Shown here: in pieces, positions 1-8,356 of the stretch | Layout: each line of letters opens with the position of its first letter | Position numbering within the stretch: the stretch's first letter is position 1 | NCBI RefSeq assembly: GCF_039521365.1 | Contig: NZ_BAAACF010000003.1 | Span: forward strand, 446,267-510,266 | Direction: 5' to 3' | From: Clostridium_AW malenominatum | Lineage (GTDB): Bacteria > Bacillota > Clostridia > Clostridiales > Clostridiaceae | DNA: 64,000 nucleotides | Translations under genes and position numbers: made by a program | The notes under the pieces: model-generated | Told to the model about the DNA's origin: nothing | Databases searched by the model: none | Seen by the model: the letters and a program-made list of their open reading frames with translations, nothing else

Positions 1-349
1 CCTTAGAGCTTCTATTACTAATAAAAATCTCTTCTTTAGAAAAGCATATATTTTTCAATGCTTCGGAATATCCAACGAGTGTTTTAAAATGAAATTTACC
101 ATCTTCCTCTAATAACAATATACTGCCCTTAGATGCATTAGAAATTAGCTTTATAGAAGTGCCCAAGACTATATTATATAGTTGCTCTTCATCTTCTGTA
201 TGTACAATTTTATAAGCAATTTCATATAGAGATTCCTTAATTTTTTGCAATTTTTGTACATGAGATCTCATCTTACTTATTTTAATAAATTGCAGGCATG
301 TAGTAATTAGAAGTATTAATAAAAACAAATCTTTTAATAACCTTTGCAT
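1..349 (-). CDS. Membrane-anchored sensor protein, N-terminal part (runs off the window)
   Basis: An open frame begins at the ATG at 349, with a GGAGG ribosome site just upstream, and stays open for 116 codons to the left edge. The first ~20 residues form one hydrophobic segment. A short charged, coiled-coil-like stretch follows, then a region resembling the start of a GAF domain (EDEEQLYNIVLGTSIKLI, then a SILLLEEDG strand). This layout is common in clostridial signalling proteins, where the GAF part is often joined to an HD-GYP, GGDEF or kinase output that would lie outside the window. The GAF reading is inference from pattern only; the effector domain is unknown. Confidence 0.55.
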   Translation of the reverse strand, partial: MQRLLKDLFLLILLITTCLQFIKISKMRSHVQKLQKIKESLYEIAYKIVHTEDEEQLYNIVLGTSIKLISNASKGSILLLEEDGKFHFKTLVGYSEALKNICFSKEEIFISNRSSK

Positions 350-461
350 ATCATCCTCCACAGTAATACAGCTTAATGTATTCTTTATATTTAATATTAA
401 TAAATTACCATGATATTGTAAATAATATTTTATGAATATATTTTATGAAAGGATGATTCGA

Positions 462-638
462 ATGGTAGGAAGAGTTATTGATATGAATAACACAGCAGTA
501 TTTGTAAGCTTTGAAAATGGTTTAACTATAGATGTAAATAAGTTTACTCTGCCTTCTAATGTGAAGATAGGAGATACTGTAAGAATTGATACCGAAGCTC
601 CAAAAATGACTAACGATAAACTAGTAGACTTCTTTTAA
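462..638 (+). CDS. Small conserved-type protein of unknown function (58 aa)
   Basis: The chosen start is the ATG at 462 because AAAGG lies about 9 bases upstream; an in-frame ATG at 432 has no ribosome site. The product is small and beta-rich (MVGRVIDMNNTAVFVSFENG, with a KIGDTVRID strand near the middle), a pattern reminiscent of compact OB/S1-like barrels, but I do not recognise the family. It stands alone and shares a bidirectional terminator with the converging ferredoxin gene. Confidence 0.6.
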   Translation: MVGRVIDMNNTAVFVSFENGLTIDVNKFTLPSNVKIGDTVRIDTEAPKMTNDKLVDFF

Positions 639-644
639 GACATA

Positions 645-673
645 AAAATAGGAGGTTTTTCCTCCTATTTTTT
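645..673. terminator. Bidirectional rho-independent terminator
   Basis: A 10-bp perfect stem (AAATAGGAGG / CCTCCTATTT) with a T-rich loop has A/T runs on both sides. It lies between the converging small gene at 462 and the ferredoxin gene at 675. Confidence 0.85.
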
Positions 674-674
674 A

Positions 675-866
675 TTAACCTTCTACAAAAATAGCATTAG
701 TTGGGCAACTACTTTCAGCTTCCTTGGCTGCATCTTCTGAATCTGTTGGAACTTCATCCACTATAGCTACAGCTTTTCCGTCATCCTCCATTTCAAAAAC
801 ATCTGGAGCAATTCCTGGACATAATCCACATCCTATACAAGTATCTTTATCTACATGTGCTTTCAT
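675..866 (-). CDS. Single-cluster [4Fe-4S] ferredoxin
   Basis: This is a soluble electron carrier of 63 aa. The start at 866 (MKAHVDKDTC) is supported by AAGGAGG about 8 bases upstream. The sequence shows CxxCxxC (CIGCGLCPG) near residue 10 and a fourth cysteine in SSCPTNAIF near the C-terminus, with the typical PDVFEMEDDGKA segment between. That fits the monocluster ferredoxins of Thermotoga and Desulfovibrio type rather than the 2x[4Fe-4S] clostridial form. It is transcribed alone, downstream of and in the same direction as the Mrp gene; partners are not evident from context. Confidence 0.9.
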   Translation of the reverse strand: MKAHVDKDTCIGCGLCPGIAPDVFEMEDDGKAVAIVDEVPTDSEDAAKEAESSCPTNAIFVEG

Positions 867-969
867 AAATATAACCTCCTTAATCAATAAGATTATGATT
901 TTAGTTTTACCTAATAGTAATTTATTTATAACATACTATTTATGGCAATTAAAGTGCCTAATCCAAAAT

Positions 970-1812
970 TTACATAAAATTTTTAAAGTTTGTTATTAAT
1001 TCATTATAACCATTGTTTTCCATAACATACTTTTCTGCTTCTCCCTTTTCTAAACTATCTACCAAATCCAAATTTATTGGCATCTCCGCTAGAAGAGGTA
1101 TTCCTAGATACTCAGCATGTTCCTTTGCAGACTTTTTGCTAAATACTTTAATTTTTTCTCCACAATCCCCACATTGTACATAGGACATATTTTCTACTAC
1201 TCCTATTATCTTAACTCCTAGCTTTTCAGCCATTATAATTACTTTTTTTACAATCATAGAAACCATGTCTTGTGGGGTGGAAACTACAACCATTCCTGTA
1301 ACTGGTATACTTTGCATTATAGTTAGAGCAATGTCACCAGTTCCTGGTGGCATGTCAATAAGCAAATAATCCAATTCCTCCCACACAGTATCTGTATACA
1401 TTTGAGTGAGTACTCCAGTTATTACAGGTCCTCTCCATATAACCGGTTCCTCTTCTTTTTCTGTAAGTAAGTTTAAAGATATAACTTTTATTCCTTCATA
1501 TGTTTGAACTGGTATAAACTTAACCTCTTCGCTATTTTCTACAGCATGTATCTCTGCTCTTTTTTCATTTATTCCAAAAAACCTAGGCATAGATGGCCCT
1601 GTTATATCTCCGTCTAAAACCCCTACTTTATAGCCAGCCTTGCTTAACTCAGTAGCTAATATTCCTGTAACTGTAGATTTACCTACTCCACCCTTACCAC
1701 TTATTACTCCGATTATATTCTTTATTTTACCATACTTTGGCAAAATCTTAGAACATCCTTTTTCTTTACTACTACATGTTGATTTACTTGCGCAGCTATT
1801 ACAATCGCTCAT
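970..1812 (-). CDS. Mrp/NBP35-type Fe-S cluster carrier ATPase
   Basis: A 280-aa deviant-Walker P-loop ATPase of the MinD/Mrp family, which in characterised members binds and delivers [4Fe-4S] clusters. The P-loop GKGGVGKST sits near residue 40, DGDITGPSMPR follows, and a CxxC (CGDCGEKI, residues 214–217) lies in the C-terminal third where Mrp proteins bridge a cluster between subunits. The first 20 residues carry extra cysteines (CNSCASKSTC and a further Cys), as in NBP35-like versions. It lies 24 bases after the exporter permease gene and could share its transcript. No DUF59 domain is fused. Confidence 0.9.
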   Translation of the reverse strand: MSDCNSCASKSTCSSKEKGCSKILPKYGKIKNIIGVISGKGGVGKSTVTGILATELSKAGYKVGVLDGDITGPSMPRFFGINEKRAEIHAVENSEEVKFIPVQTYEGIKVISLNLLTEKEEEPVIWRGPVITGVLTQMYTDTVWEELDYLLIDMPPGTGDIALTIMQSIPVTGMVVVSTPQDMVSMIVKKVIIMAEKLGVKIIGVVENMSYVQCGDCGEKIKVFSKKSAKEHAEYLGIPLLAEMPINLDLVDSLEKGEAEKYVMENNGYNELITNFKNFM

Positions 1813-1836
1813 TAAAATTCCTCCCTTTTCCTCTTG

Positions 1837-3048
1837 TTATTCATATCTTAAGGCTTCTATAGGATCTAATTTAGCGGCTTTTCTAGCAGGATATATTCCA
1901 AAAAAAATACCTACTGCTGAAGAGAAAAAAATCACTCCTAATATAACCTCAATAGATACTGAAGGGGTTATATTAGCAAAAATCCCTATTATTTCTCCAC
2001 CAATTATACCTAAAATCATACCTATTATACCACCAATCAACGATATTATTAAAGATTCTGTCAAAAATTGCATTAAAATTACCTTAGTTGTAGCACCGAT
2101 AGCTTTTCTTATTCCTATCTCTCTAGTCCTTTCTGTAACAGAAACTAACATTATGTTCATAACTCCGATTCCTCCAACTAAAAGAGAAATAGCTGCCACC
2201 GCTCCTATAAAAGCAGTGAATATGTTTAAAACCTTATTTATCTCTTCCATCTGCTTCAATACGCTATCTATCTTATATATTTCTTTACTTTTATTATTAT
2301 GTCTATTTTCTAGTACACTTTTAGCGCCATTCCCCGCACTTTCCACATCATTTTTTCCAACAGCCATAATATTTAAAGTATCTATATTAAAATCATTGGG
2401 ATACAATATTTTTAAAAAAGTATCTGGTGTATAAATAAACGTGGGCATATTAGTTTCTGAAGGGTCTATAAAAGGACTAGTAAAGCCTTTAATTACTCCT
2501 ATTATTACTGCAGTTTTTATAGAACTTTTAGCCCCAACTTTTACGGTCTCTCCTACTACATCTATATACCCAAATAAACTTTTTGCAGAATGTTCATCAA
2601 TTACTATAACTCCTTTGCCTTCATTATACTCTCTTTCATTGAAAAACCTGCCATAAATTACTTCTTCATTAGATATGTATACTAAGTTACTGTTGCCTCC
2701 AGTAATTAAAGCCCTTCTACTTTTTTTATCAGAACTTACTACTCCATTTCTTTGAATTGAAGGAGACACATATTTAACTTTTTCCACTCTGCTTTCTATT
2801 GCTTTAATATCATCATAGCTTATATAGTCACCATTAGATGCCTTAGATGCGTTTACCTTTAGAATTACAGTTGAGGATCCTATTTTCTCAAATTCTCCTG
2901 TTATTTCATTTTGAGCACCACTACCCAAAGATATTATTGTAATTACAGAACTTATTCCTATAATTATTCCAAGCATAGTTAAAAAGGATCTTAACTTATT
3001 GCTTCTTATACTATCTATGGCTATCTTAAAATTTTCTATCAACCTCAT
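1837..3048 (-). CDS. MacB/FtsX-family ABC transporter permease
   Basis: The 403-aa permease of a tripartite exporter. I place the start at 3048 (MRLIENFK), where AGGAGGGG lies just upstream, rather than at the longer frame; it then overlaps the ATPase gene by 23 bases. The layout is typical: one N-terminal membrane helix (NKLRSFLTMLGIIIGI), a large extracytoplasmic MacB_PCD domain (about residues 50–270), then three C-terminal helices containing the FtsX signature (GVMNIMLVSVTERTREIGIRKA). It forms a unit with the ATPase and the periplasmic-adaptor-like protein upstream. Such systems export peptides or toxic compounds; the substrate here is unknown. Confidence 0.88.
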   Translation of the reverse strand: MRLIENFKIAIDSIRSNKLRSFLTMLGIIIGISSVITIISLGSGAQNEITGEFEKIGSSTVILKVNASKASNGDYISYDDIKAIESRVEKVKYVSPSIQRNGVVSSDKKSRRALITGGNSNLVYISNEEVIYGRFFNEREYNEGKGVIVIDEHSAKSLFGYIDVVGETVKVGAKSSIKTAVIIGVIKGFTSPFIDPSETNMPTFIYTPDTFLKILYPNDFNIDTLNIMAVGKNDVESAGNGAKSVLENRHNNKSKEIYKIDSVLKQMEEINKVLNIFTAFIGAVAAISLLVGGIGVMNIMLVSVTERTREIGIRKAIGATTKVILMQFLTESLIISLIGGIIGMILGIIGGEIIGIFANITPSVSIEVILGVIFFSSAVGIFFGIYPARKAAKLDPIEALRYE

Positions 3049-3742
3049 GAAAATCTCCCCTCCTGCTTTCAACCTTTCCATCGCTAACTATTTTCCCATC
3101 TTTCACCTTTACTATTCTTTTTCCATATTGGGCGATTTCTAATTCATGAGTAACCATTATTATAGTTGCCCCTTCTTCATTTAATCCTCTAAATATAGTC
3201 ATTATATCCAACGAAGACTTTGAATCTAAATTTCCCGTAGGCTCGTCAGCCATTATAACTGAAGGTTTATTTACTATGGCTCTAGCAATAGCAACTCTTT
3301 GCCTTTGTCCTCCTGATATTTCATTAGGTTTGTGATGTATTCTATTGGTTAGTCCAACCTTGTCTAGAGCCTCTAATGCTTTATCTCTTCTTTCTTTTTT
3401 AGAAACTCCGCTATAAATCATTGGTAACTCTACATTCTCTAACACATTCATTCTTGGCAATAAATTAAAAGATTGAAATACAAAACCTACTTCTTTATTT
3501 CTAATATAAGCTAATTCATCATCAGATAAATTTGAAACATCCTTATTATTTAATATGTAACTACCACTATCTGGTCTATCTAAACACCCCAATATATTCA
3601 TCAAGGTTGATTTCCCTGATCCCGAAGGCCCCATTATAGCTGTAAACTCCTTTTTATCAATGTTAATATTTACATTATCTAAAGCTAGAAAATCGTAATC
3701 TCCCATATTATATTTTTTTGTTAGATTTTTTATCTCTATCAT
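3026..3742 (-). CDS. MacB/LolD-type ABC transporter ATPase
   Basis: A 238-aa nucleotide-binding subunit. It shows Walker A GPSGSGKST near residue 40, a Q-loop (FVFQSFNLLPRM), the signature SGGQRQR, Walker B with VIMADEPTGNLDS and an H-loop (IIMVTHE). The PTGNLDS wording and 238-aa length are typical of the LolD/MacB subclass that powers FtsX-like permeases. It lies between the adaptor gene (14 bases upstream) and the permease, whose reading frame overlaps its end, indicating translational coupling. Confidence 0.92.
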   Translation of the reverse strand: MIEIKNLTKKYNMGDYDFLALDNVNINIDKKEFTAIMGPSGSGKSTLMNILGCLDRPDSGSYILNNKDVSNLSDDELAYIRNKEVGFVFQSFNLLPRMNVLENVELPMIYSGVSKKERRDKALEALDKVGLTNRIHHKPNEISGGQRQRVAIARAIVNKPSVIMADEPTGNLDSKSSLDIMTIFRGLNEEGATIIMVTHELEIAQYGKRIVKVKDGKIVSDGKVESRRGDFHEVDRKF

Positions 3743-3756
3743 TTATACAATTCACC

Positions 3757-4905
3757 TTAGCTTTCCTTCACAACTGTTTCATTTGTAATATTGCTGCTAG
3801 GATTTAATATTACCTTTTCTCCTAAACTTACACCTTCTAATATTTCTATTTCTGTATCCGATTGAAAACCTACTTTAACTTCTCTCTCTACAGCTTTCCC
3901 TTCCTTAAATATATAAACCATGTTTTTACCACCTTTTTCACTTCTTATACATTCCGCTGGTATCTTCAACGCCTTATCAACTTTTCCAGTAAGAATGTCT
4001 ATATCTACATCAAAATCAATTTTTAAATCATCCACCTTCTCCAATATATCTATTGATGCATCTAAAGTTTTATCTCCTCCTAATGGTGAAGTTACCTTTT
4101 TTGCCGCAGGTTCAATCATAGATACCTTACCACTATAATTTTTTTGTATTCCTCTTATTATAACTTCTTGACCTACTTTTACTTTATTAATATCATATTT
4201 TCCTAAGGAAATTATTACTTTTAAATCTTGGACATCTTCAACGACAATTGTTGGCGTCATTCCATTTACAATAGCTCCCTCTCCACCATTAATTGCCGTT
4301 ACTACTCCATCCATGTCAGCTATTATTTTATCTTTTGTCTCTTCTTTCTTTTTTCTCAAAGAATCTAAGGAAATTTTAGCCAGAGTAACAGAGTTTTGTG
4401 ATTGTTTAATCTTTTCATCAGATATATTTTGTATGTTTTCCCTTTGAGTTTTTAAAGCTTGTAATTCTGGCAATGTATTTGGATTAATATTATTTTCCAA
4501 CTCCTTAATTTTGTTATCCAAATCCCTAATCTTTTCTCCTATTTTGTTCTTTTGATTAATCAAGTCTCTATTTTGTAGTAATGCATTTTCATATTGTATT
4601 TCCCCTTGTTTTATGCTTTCATCCATACTAGGAATCTCAAGTTCAATCAAAACATCACCTTTCTTTACTTTATCTCCAACTTTTACATATATTCTTTTAA
4701 TTTTGCTCTGAGTACCAAAATACTCTTTATACTTCTTCGACTTAATAGTTCCTGTAATGGATAAATAAGACCTTATTTCCCCTTCCTTTGCCATAGCAGT
4801 CTTTACTAAACTAGGTTTTTTCTCTACTCTTCTTATATACAAAAAAGATAATAATAACATTATTAATCCTACGGGAATTACCCATATTAAACTCTTTTTT
4901 TTCAT
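3757..4905 (-). CDS. HlyD/MacA-like membrane fusion (adaptor) protein of the ABC exporter
   Basis: A 382-aa adaptor. I start at 4905 (MKKKSLIWVIPVG), where GGTGA lies upstream and the signal-anchor helix begins; a 40-codon in-frame extension has no plausible signal. The order is one N-terminal membrane helix, a lipoyl/barrel-sandwich half (KKGDVLIELE), an alpha-helical hairpin rich in Lys/Glu/Gln (about residues 95–190), the second lipoyl half (DGVVTAINGGEG), then beta-barrel and membrane-proximal domains. It is first in a three-gene unit with the ATPase and permease; in a Gram-positive cell it would lie outside the membrane and link to no outer-membrane pore. Confidence 0.85.
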   Translation of the reverse strand: MKKKSLIWVIPVGLIMLLLSFLYIRRVEKKPSLVKTAMAKEGEIRSYLSITGTIKSKKYKEYFGTQSKIKRIYVKVGDKVKKGDVLIELEIPSMDESIKQGEIQYENALLQNRDLINQKNKIGEKIRDLDNKIKELENNINPNTLPELQALKTQRENIQNISDEKIKQSQNSVTLAKISLDSLRKKKEETKDKIIADMDGVVTAINGGEGAIVNGMTPTIVVEDVQDLKVIISLGKYDINKVKVGQEVIIRGIQKNYSGKVSMIEPAAKKVTSPLGGDKTLDASIDILEKVDDLKIDFDVDIDILTGKVDKALKIPAECIRSEKGGKNMVYIFKEGKAVEREVKVGFQSDTEIEILEGVSLGEKVILNPSSNITNETVVKES

Positions 4906-5072
4906 GTCTTCACCATTCCTTAAAATAAATTTAAATATTAGCTTTAAGATATCTATATATATTATTGACAATTTTTGATTATTTATTTTAAAAAACACCC
5001 TACCATAGTGACATAAGTACACCATTATAGTACAATTAACCTATAATTATAATTAATGGGAGGGATTTATAA

Positions 5073-6725
5073 ATGAGTATGTTTTGTTATCAATGTCAAG
5101 AAACTGCCGGCGGAAAAGGTTGTAGCGCAAGAATAGGTGTTTGCGGAAAAACAGACTATGTATCAAATCTTCAAGACTTATTAGTTTACGTTTTAAAAGG
5201 CGTGGCAGAATATAATCTACAGGCAAGAAAAGCCCATCTTAATGAGCCTATGACAGATTACCTAATATTAGACTCACTATTCTCAACCATAACAAATGCA
5301 AATTTCCACGATGAAGCTATCACTAATAGAATTGAAAGAGCTTTGAAAGAAAGAGAAGCAATAAAAAATAGATTAGTAGAAGCTAATAAGTTAGAAGATA
5401 AAGATTATAAAGATTTTGCAACCTGGCATGGAGAAAGAGATGAATTTAAAGCAAAATCTGAAGAAAAAGTAGTTGGTGTTTTAAGTACAGAAAACGAAGA
5501 CCTAAGAAGTTTAAAAAGCCTTGTAATTCTTGGATTAAAAGGTATGGCAGCCTATGCTGAACATGCACATAATTTAGGATATCATAAAACTGAAATTGTT
5601 GAATTTATGGAAAAGGCATTATTGGCGACTGAAGATGAAACTTTAAATATACATGAATTAGTATCTCTTGTACTAGAAACCGGTGATTTTGGGGTTCAAA
5701 CTATGGCATTGCTTGATGAGGCAAACACCTCTACATATGGAAATCCTGAAATAACAGAAGTTAACATAGGAGTTAGAAATAATCCTGCTATTTTAGTAAG
5801 TGGACACGACCTTAAAGATTTTGAAGAGCTATTAGAGCAGACAAAGGGTACAGGAGTGGATGTATATACACACTCAGAAATGCTTCCTGCAAATTATTAT
5901 CCAGCATTTAAAAAATATGACCACTTTGTGGGAAACTATGGCAATGCATGGTGGAAACAAAAAGAAGAGTTTGAAAGCTTTAATGGCCCCGTTCTCTTTA
6001 CTACAAATTGCATAGTACCACCTTTAGCAAGTTACGCTGACAGAATTTATACTACAGGTTCTGCAGGTTATCCTGGCTTCAAACACATTCCGAATAGAGA
6101 AAATGGACATGCTAAAGACTTTTCAGAAATAATTGACCACGCTAAAAAATGTCCTTCTCCTAAAGAAATTGAAACCGGAACAATTATTGGTGGATTTGCG
6201 CATAACCAAGTACTTGCTCTTGCTGATAAAGTAGTAGATGCAGTTAAATCTGGAGCTATTAAAAGATTCTTTGTTATGGGCGGCTGCGATGGAAGAATGA
6301 AGAGCAGAGATTATTATACTAATTTTGCAAAATCGCTTCCACAGGATACAATTATTTTAACTGCAGGTTGCGCCAAATACAGATATAATAAACTCTCCCT
6401 TGGAGATATAGCTGGAATACCAAGAGTGCTTGATGCTGGACAATGCAACGACTCTTATTCCTTAGCAGTAATTGCATTAAAACTAAAAGAAGTTTTTGAA
6501 CTAGACGACGTAAATGATTTACCAATTTCATATAACATTGCTTGGTATGAACAAAAGGCCGTTATAGTTCTTCTTGCACTCTTATCACTAGGAGTTAAAA
6601 ACATTCACTTAGGACCTACTCTGCCAGCATTCTTATCCCCTAATATTACTAAAGTTCTTGTTGAAAACTTTGGTATAGGCGCAATAACAAATGTAGAAAA
6701 TGATATAAATCTGTTCTTATCATAA
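5073..6725 (+). CDS. hcp: Hybrid-cluster protein (hydroxylamine reductase / NO-related S-nitrosylase)
   Basis: A cytoplasmic redox enzyme of 550 aa, the usual length for the strict-anaerobe class. The N-terminal cysteines C5-x2-C8-x8-C17-x6-C24 hold the cubane cluster. Ligands of the hybrid Ni-free Fe-S-O cluster are recognisable: His in SGHDLKDF, Glu in HSEMLP, and Cys in TTNCIVPP, GGCDGR, TAGCAKY and GQCNDSY, plus the Glu/Lys pair in IAWYEQKAV. The family reduces hydroxylamine in vitro; later work links it to NO reduction and S-nitrosylation. A GGGAGGG ribosome site precedes the start. No hcr reductase gene is adjacent. Confidence 0.96.
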   Translation: MSMFCYQCQETAGGKGCSARIGVCGKTDYVSNLQDLLVYVLKGVAEYNLQARKAHLNEPMTDYLILDSLFSTITNANFHDEAITNRIERALKEREAIKNRLVEANKLEDKDYKDFATWHGERDEFKAKSEEKVVGVLSTENEDLRSLKSLVILGLKGMAAYAEHAHNLGYHKTEIVEFMEKALLATEDETLNIHELVSLVLETGDFGVQTMALLDEANTSTYGNPEITEVNIGVRNNPAILVSGHDLKDFEELLEQTKGTGVDVYTHSEMLPANYYPAFKKYDHFVGNYGNAWWKQKEEFESFNGPVLFTTNCIVPPLASYADRIYTTGSAGYPGFKHIPNRENGHAKDFSEIIDHAKKCPSPKEIETGTIIGGFAHNQVLALADKVVDAVKSGAIKRFFVMGGCDGRMKSRDYYTNFAKSLPQDTIILTAGCAKYRYNKLSLGDIAGIPRVLDAGQCNDSYSLAVIALKLKEVFELDDVNDLPISYNIAWYEQKAVIVLLALLSLGVKNIHLGPTLPAFLSPNITKVLVENFGIGAITNVENDINLFLS

Positions 6726-6730
6726 ACATT

Positions 6731-6772
6731 AAAATGAGTTCACAGATGTCTACATCTATGAACTCATTTTAT
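6731..6772 (+). terminator. Terminator after hcp
   Basis: The hairpin starts with AAAATGAGTTCA and closes with TGAACTCATTTT, followed by T-rich DNA, a few bases after the hcp stop codon. It could also act on the converging lipoprotein gene at 6785. Confidence 0.8.
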
Positions 6773-6784
6773 TTTCTCTTAACT

Positions 6785-7606
6785 TTAAAATTTATCCGGT
6801 TTTTCCGTTGTAATACTTAAGCTCCAGTCAGTATTCTTATACTCCCCGACTATATAATATTTTAATTCTTTTTTATCAACCTTATCATTAAAAGTTATTA
6901 TAGATTTATATAAAGTTCTTCTATATCCTTGAGTTTTTACCGTCATTATAATATCTTGCTTAGCTAAATCCTCCTCAATCAAAGTAATTCCCTCATATTT
7001 ATTTGATAGTTTACTTTTTAAATCCTCTAAATCCGTAGATAATATAAATTTACCTACATCAATATCATCTTTTAGATTGACACCTAAGGTTTTTTCTCCC
7101 TTGTTATTCTTCACATATTCATTCAATGTTTTTAAAATAGAACTATAGTATATATCCGTAAAATCCTTAGGTACTCGTATATTCCAAAAACTTTTTATTA
7201 TGTCATTATCAATTCTTTTAGATACTATATATATCTTATCATCACTATATAGGTTTCCCCCGTTTTTCTTATCTAACCCTGCTACGTATTGAAATTTATG
7301 AACTTTATCATGAGATTCATGTATTTCAAATATGTAATCTGGTTTTAAAATAGACTTTTCTTTGGCTTCCTTAGCTGTAGATAAGATTTTATATAATTCT
7401 TCTATTGCACTTTGATCCGTCACTACAAATCTATAGCCCTTATCTCTTGTATTTTGTATTACAATTTTATCTATTTTCTTTCCTCTTATATACTCAAAAT
7501 CATTATTCTTAAATCCCAAACTAACTTTTATAGAGTCTAACTTAGCGCAGCCTCCCAGTAGGGTTGATATTACTAACAATATAATTATAAAAGTTTTTTT
7601 AAACAA
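6785..7606 (-). CDS. Putative lipoprotein of unknown function (273 aa)
   Basis: The N-terminus has a lysine pair, a hydrophobic stretch (TFIIILLVISTLL) and the lipobox LLGGC, so the mature protein is probably anchored to the outer face of the membrane through Cys20. The rest is charged and strand-rich, with segments such as IDKIVIQNTRDKGYRFVVTD that look like a repeated small alpha/beta domain, but I do not recognise a family. It converges on hcp. The next gene upstream (7672) is also an exported protein of unknown role. Confidence 0.7.
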   Translation of the reverse strand: MFKKTFIIILLVISTLLGGCAKLDSIKVSLGFKNNDFEYIRGKKIDKIVIQNTRDKGYRFVVTDQSAIEELYKILSTAKEAKEKSILKPDYIFEIHESHDKVHKFQYVAGLDKKNGGNLYSDDKIYIVSKRIDNDIIKSFWNIRVPKDFTDIYYSSILKTLNEYVKNNKGEKTLGVNLKDDIDVGKFILSTDLEDLKSKLSNKYEGITLIEEDLAKQDIIMTVKTQGYRRTLYKSIITFNDKVDKKELKYYIVGEYKNTDWSLSITTEKPDKF

Positions 7607-7671
7607 ATAATTCCACTCCTTAAAACCGTTTATCCTTTGTTACTTTAATAATAATTATAACATATATTTTA

Positions 7672-8262
7672 TTAAGATAAATTATGTTTGAAAGTTTGAA
7701 TTATTGTTTTAAATACAGTAGGCATATTTTCTTTAAAGTTATCTTCTAAAACAAAAAATGAAAATCTTATGAGTTTATCATCATTTTTCTTAAAATATTC
7801 ATAGCTTTTATATTTAACACCATAACTGTTTTCAATAATATATTCTATAAAATACCATTCATCTTTACCTATTTTTATAGGTTGTAATTTATAGTCCAGT
7901 ATAGTGTTTTGCTCTTTAGATACTTTTTCACTCTTTTTCAGAAAGTTTATTAAATCTTCCTTAAGATTCCACACCTGAACAAATCCATGTATTTTCAAAT
8001 CCTTAGATTGAAAATTATTATGATATATTACTTCCTCTCCCGGAAATTTTTCCTCCTTTGTAACCCATTCTTCGGGCAAATGATAGGTGGCTTCACCTTT
8101 CATAATTACGTACTCCTTTAAAGAATTAATATTATTTTGCATAAGAGATGTATAATTAATTTCATCCTTAAAGAATTTTTGCATTCCAAACATAGTAAAC
8201 ATAAGTCCAATAATTATTATTGATACTCCTAGCCTTCTTTTATTTATTAAAATAACTTTCAT
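7672..8262 (-). CDS. Membrane-anchored protein of unknown function (196 aa)
   Basis: An N-terminal basic patch (KRRLG) followed by one hydrophobic helix (VSIIIIGLMFTMFG) indicates a signal anchor. The extracellular part contains 'YHLPEEWVTKEEKFPGEEV…' and 'IKIGKDEWYFIEYI', a pattern seen in PsbP-like small lipoproteins that carry one antiparallel sheet. I cannot assign a role. A separate hairpin ends the gene upstream at 8323–8356, so this gene probably has its own promoter. Confidence 0.65.
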   Translation of the reverse strand: MKVILINKRRLGVSIIIIGLMFTMFGMQKFFKDEINYTSLMQNNINSLKEYVIMKGEATYHLPEEWVTKEEKFPGEEVIYHNNFQSKDLKIHGFVQVWNLKEDLINFLKKSEKVSKEQNTILDYKLQPIKIGKDEWYFIEYIIENSYGVKYKSYEYFKKNDDKLIRFSFFVLEDNFKENMPTVFKTIIQTFKHNLS

Positions 8263-8322
8263 GTACCCACTCCCTTATTAATGTCCTATTAAAATATATG
8301 AAAGTTTTAATAAAATTATTAA

Positions 8323-8356
8323 TAAAATAGGTATGCTAACACGCATACCTATTTTA
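8323..8356 (-). terminator. Terminator of the acidic-protein gene
   Basis: A 13-bp perfect stem (TAAAATAGGTATG / CATACCTATTTTA) begins within the stop codon of the gene at 8349–9503, and T-rich DNA follows on the reverse strand. Confidence 0.85.
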
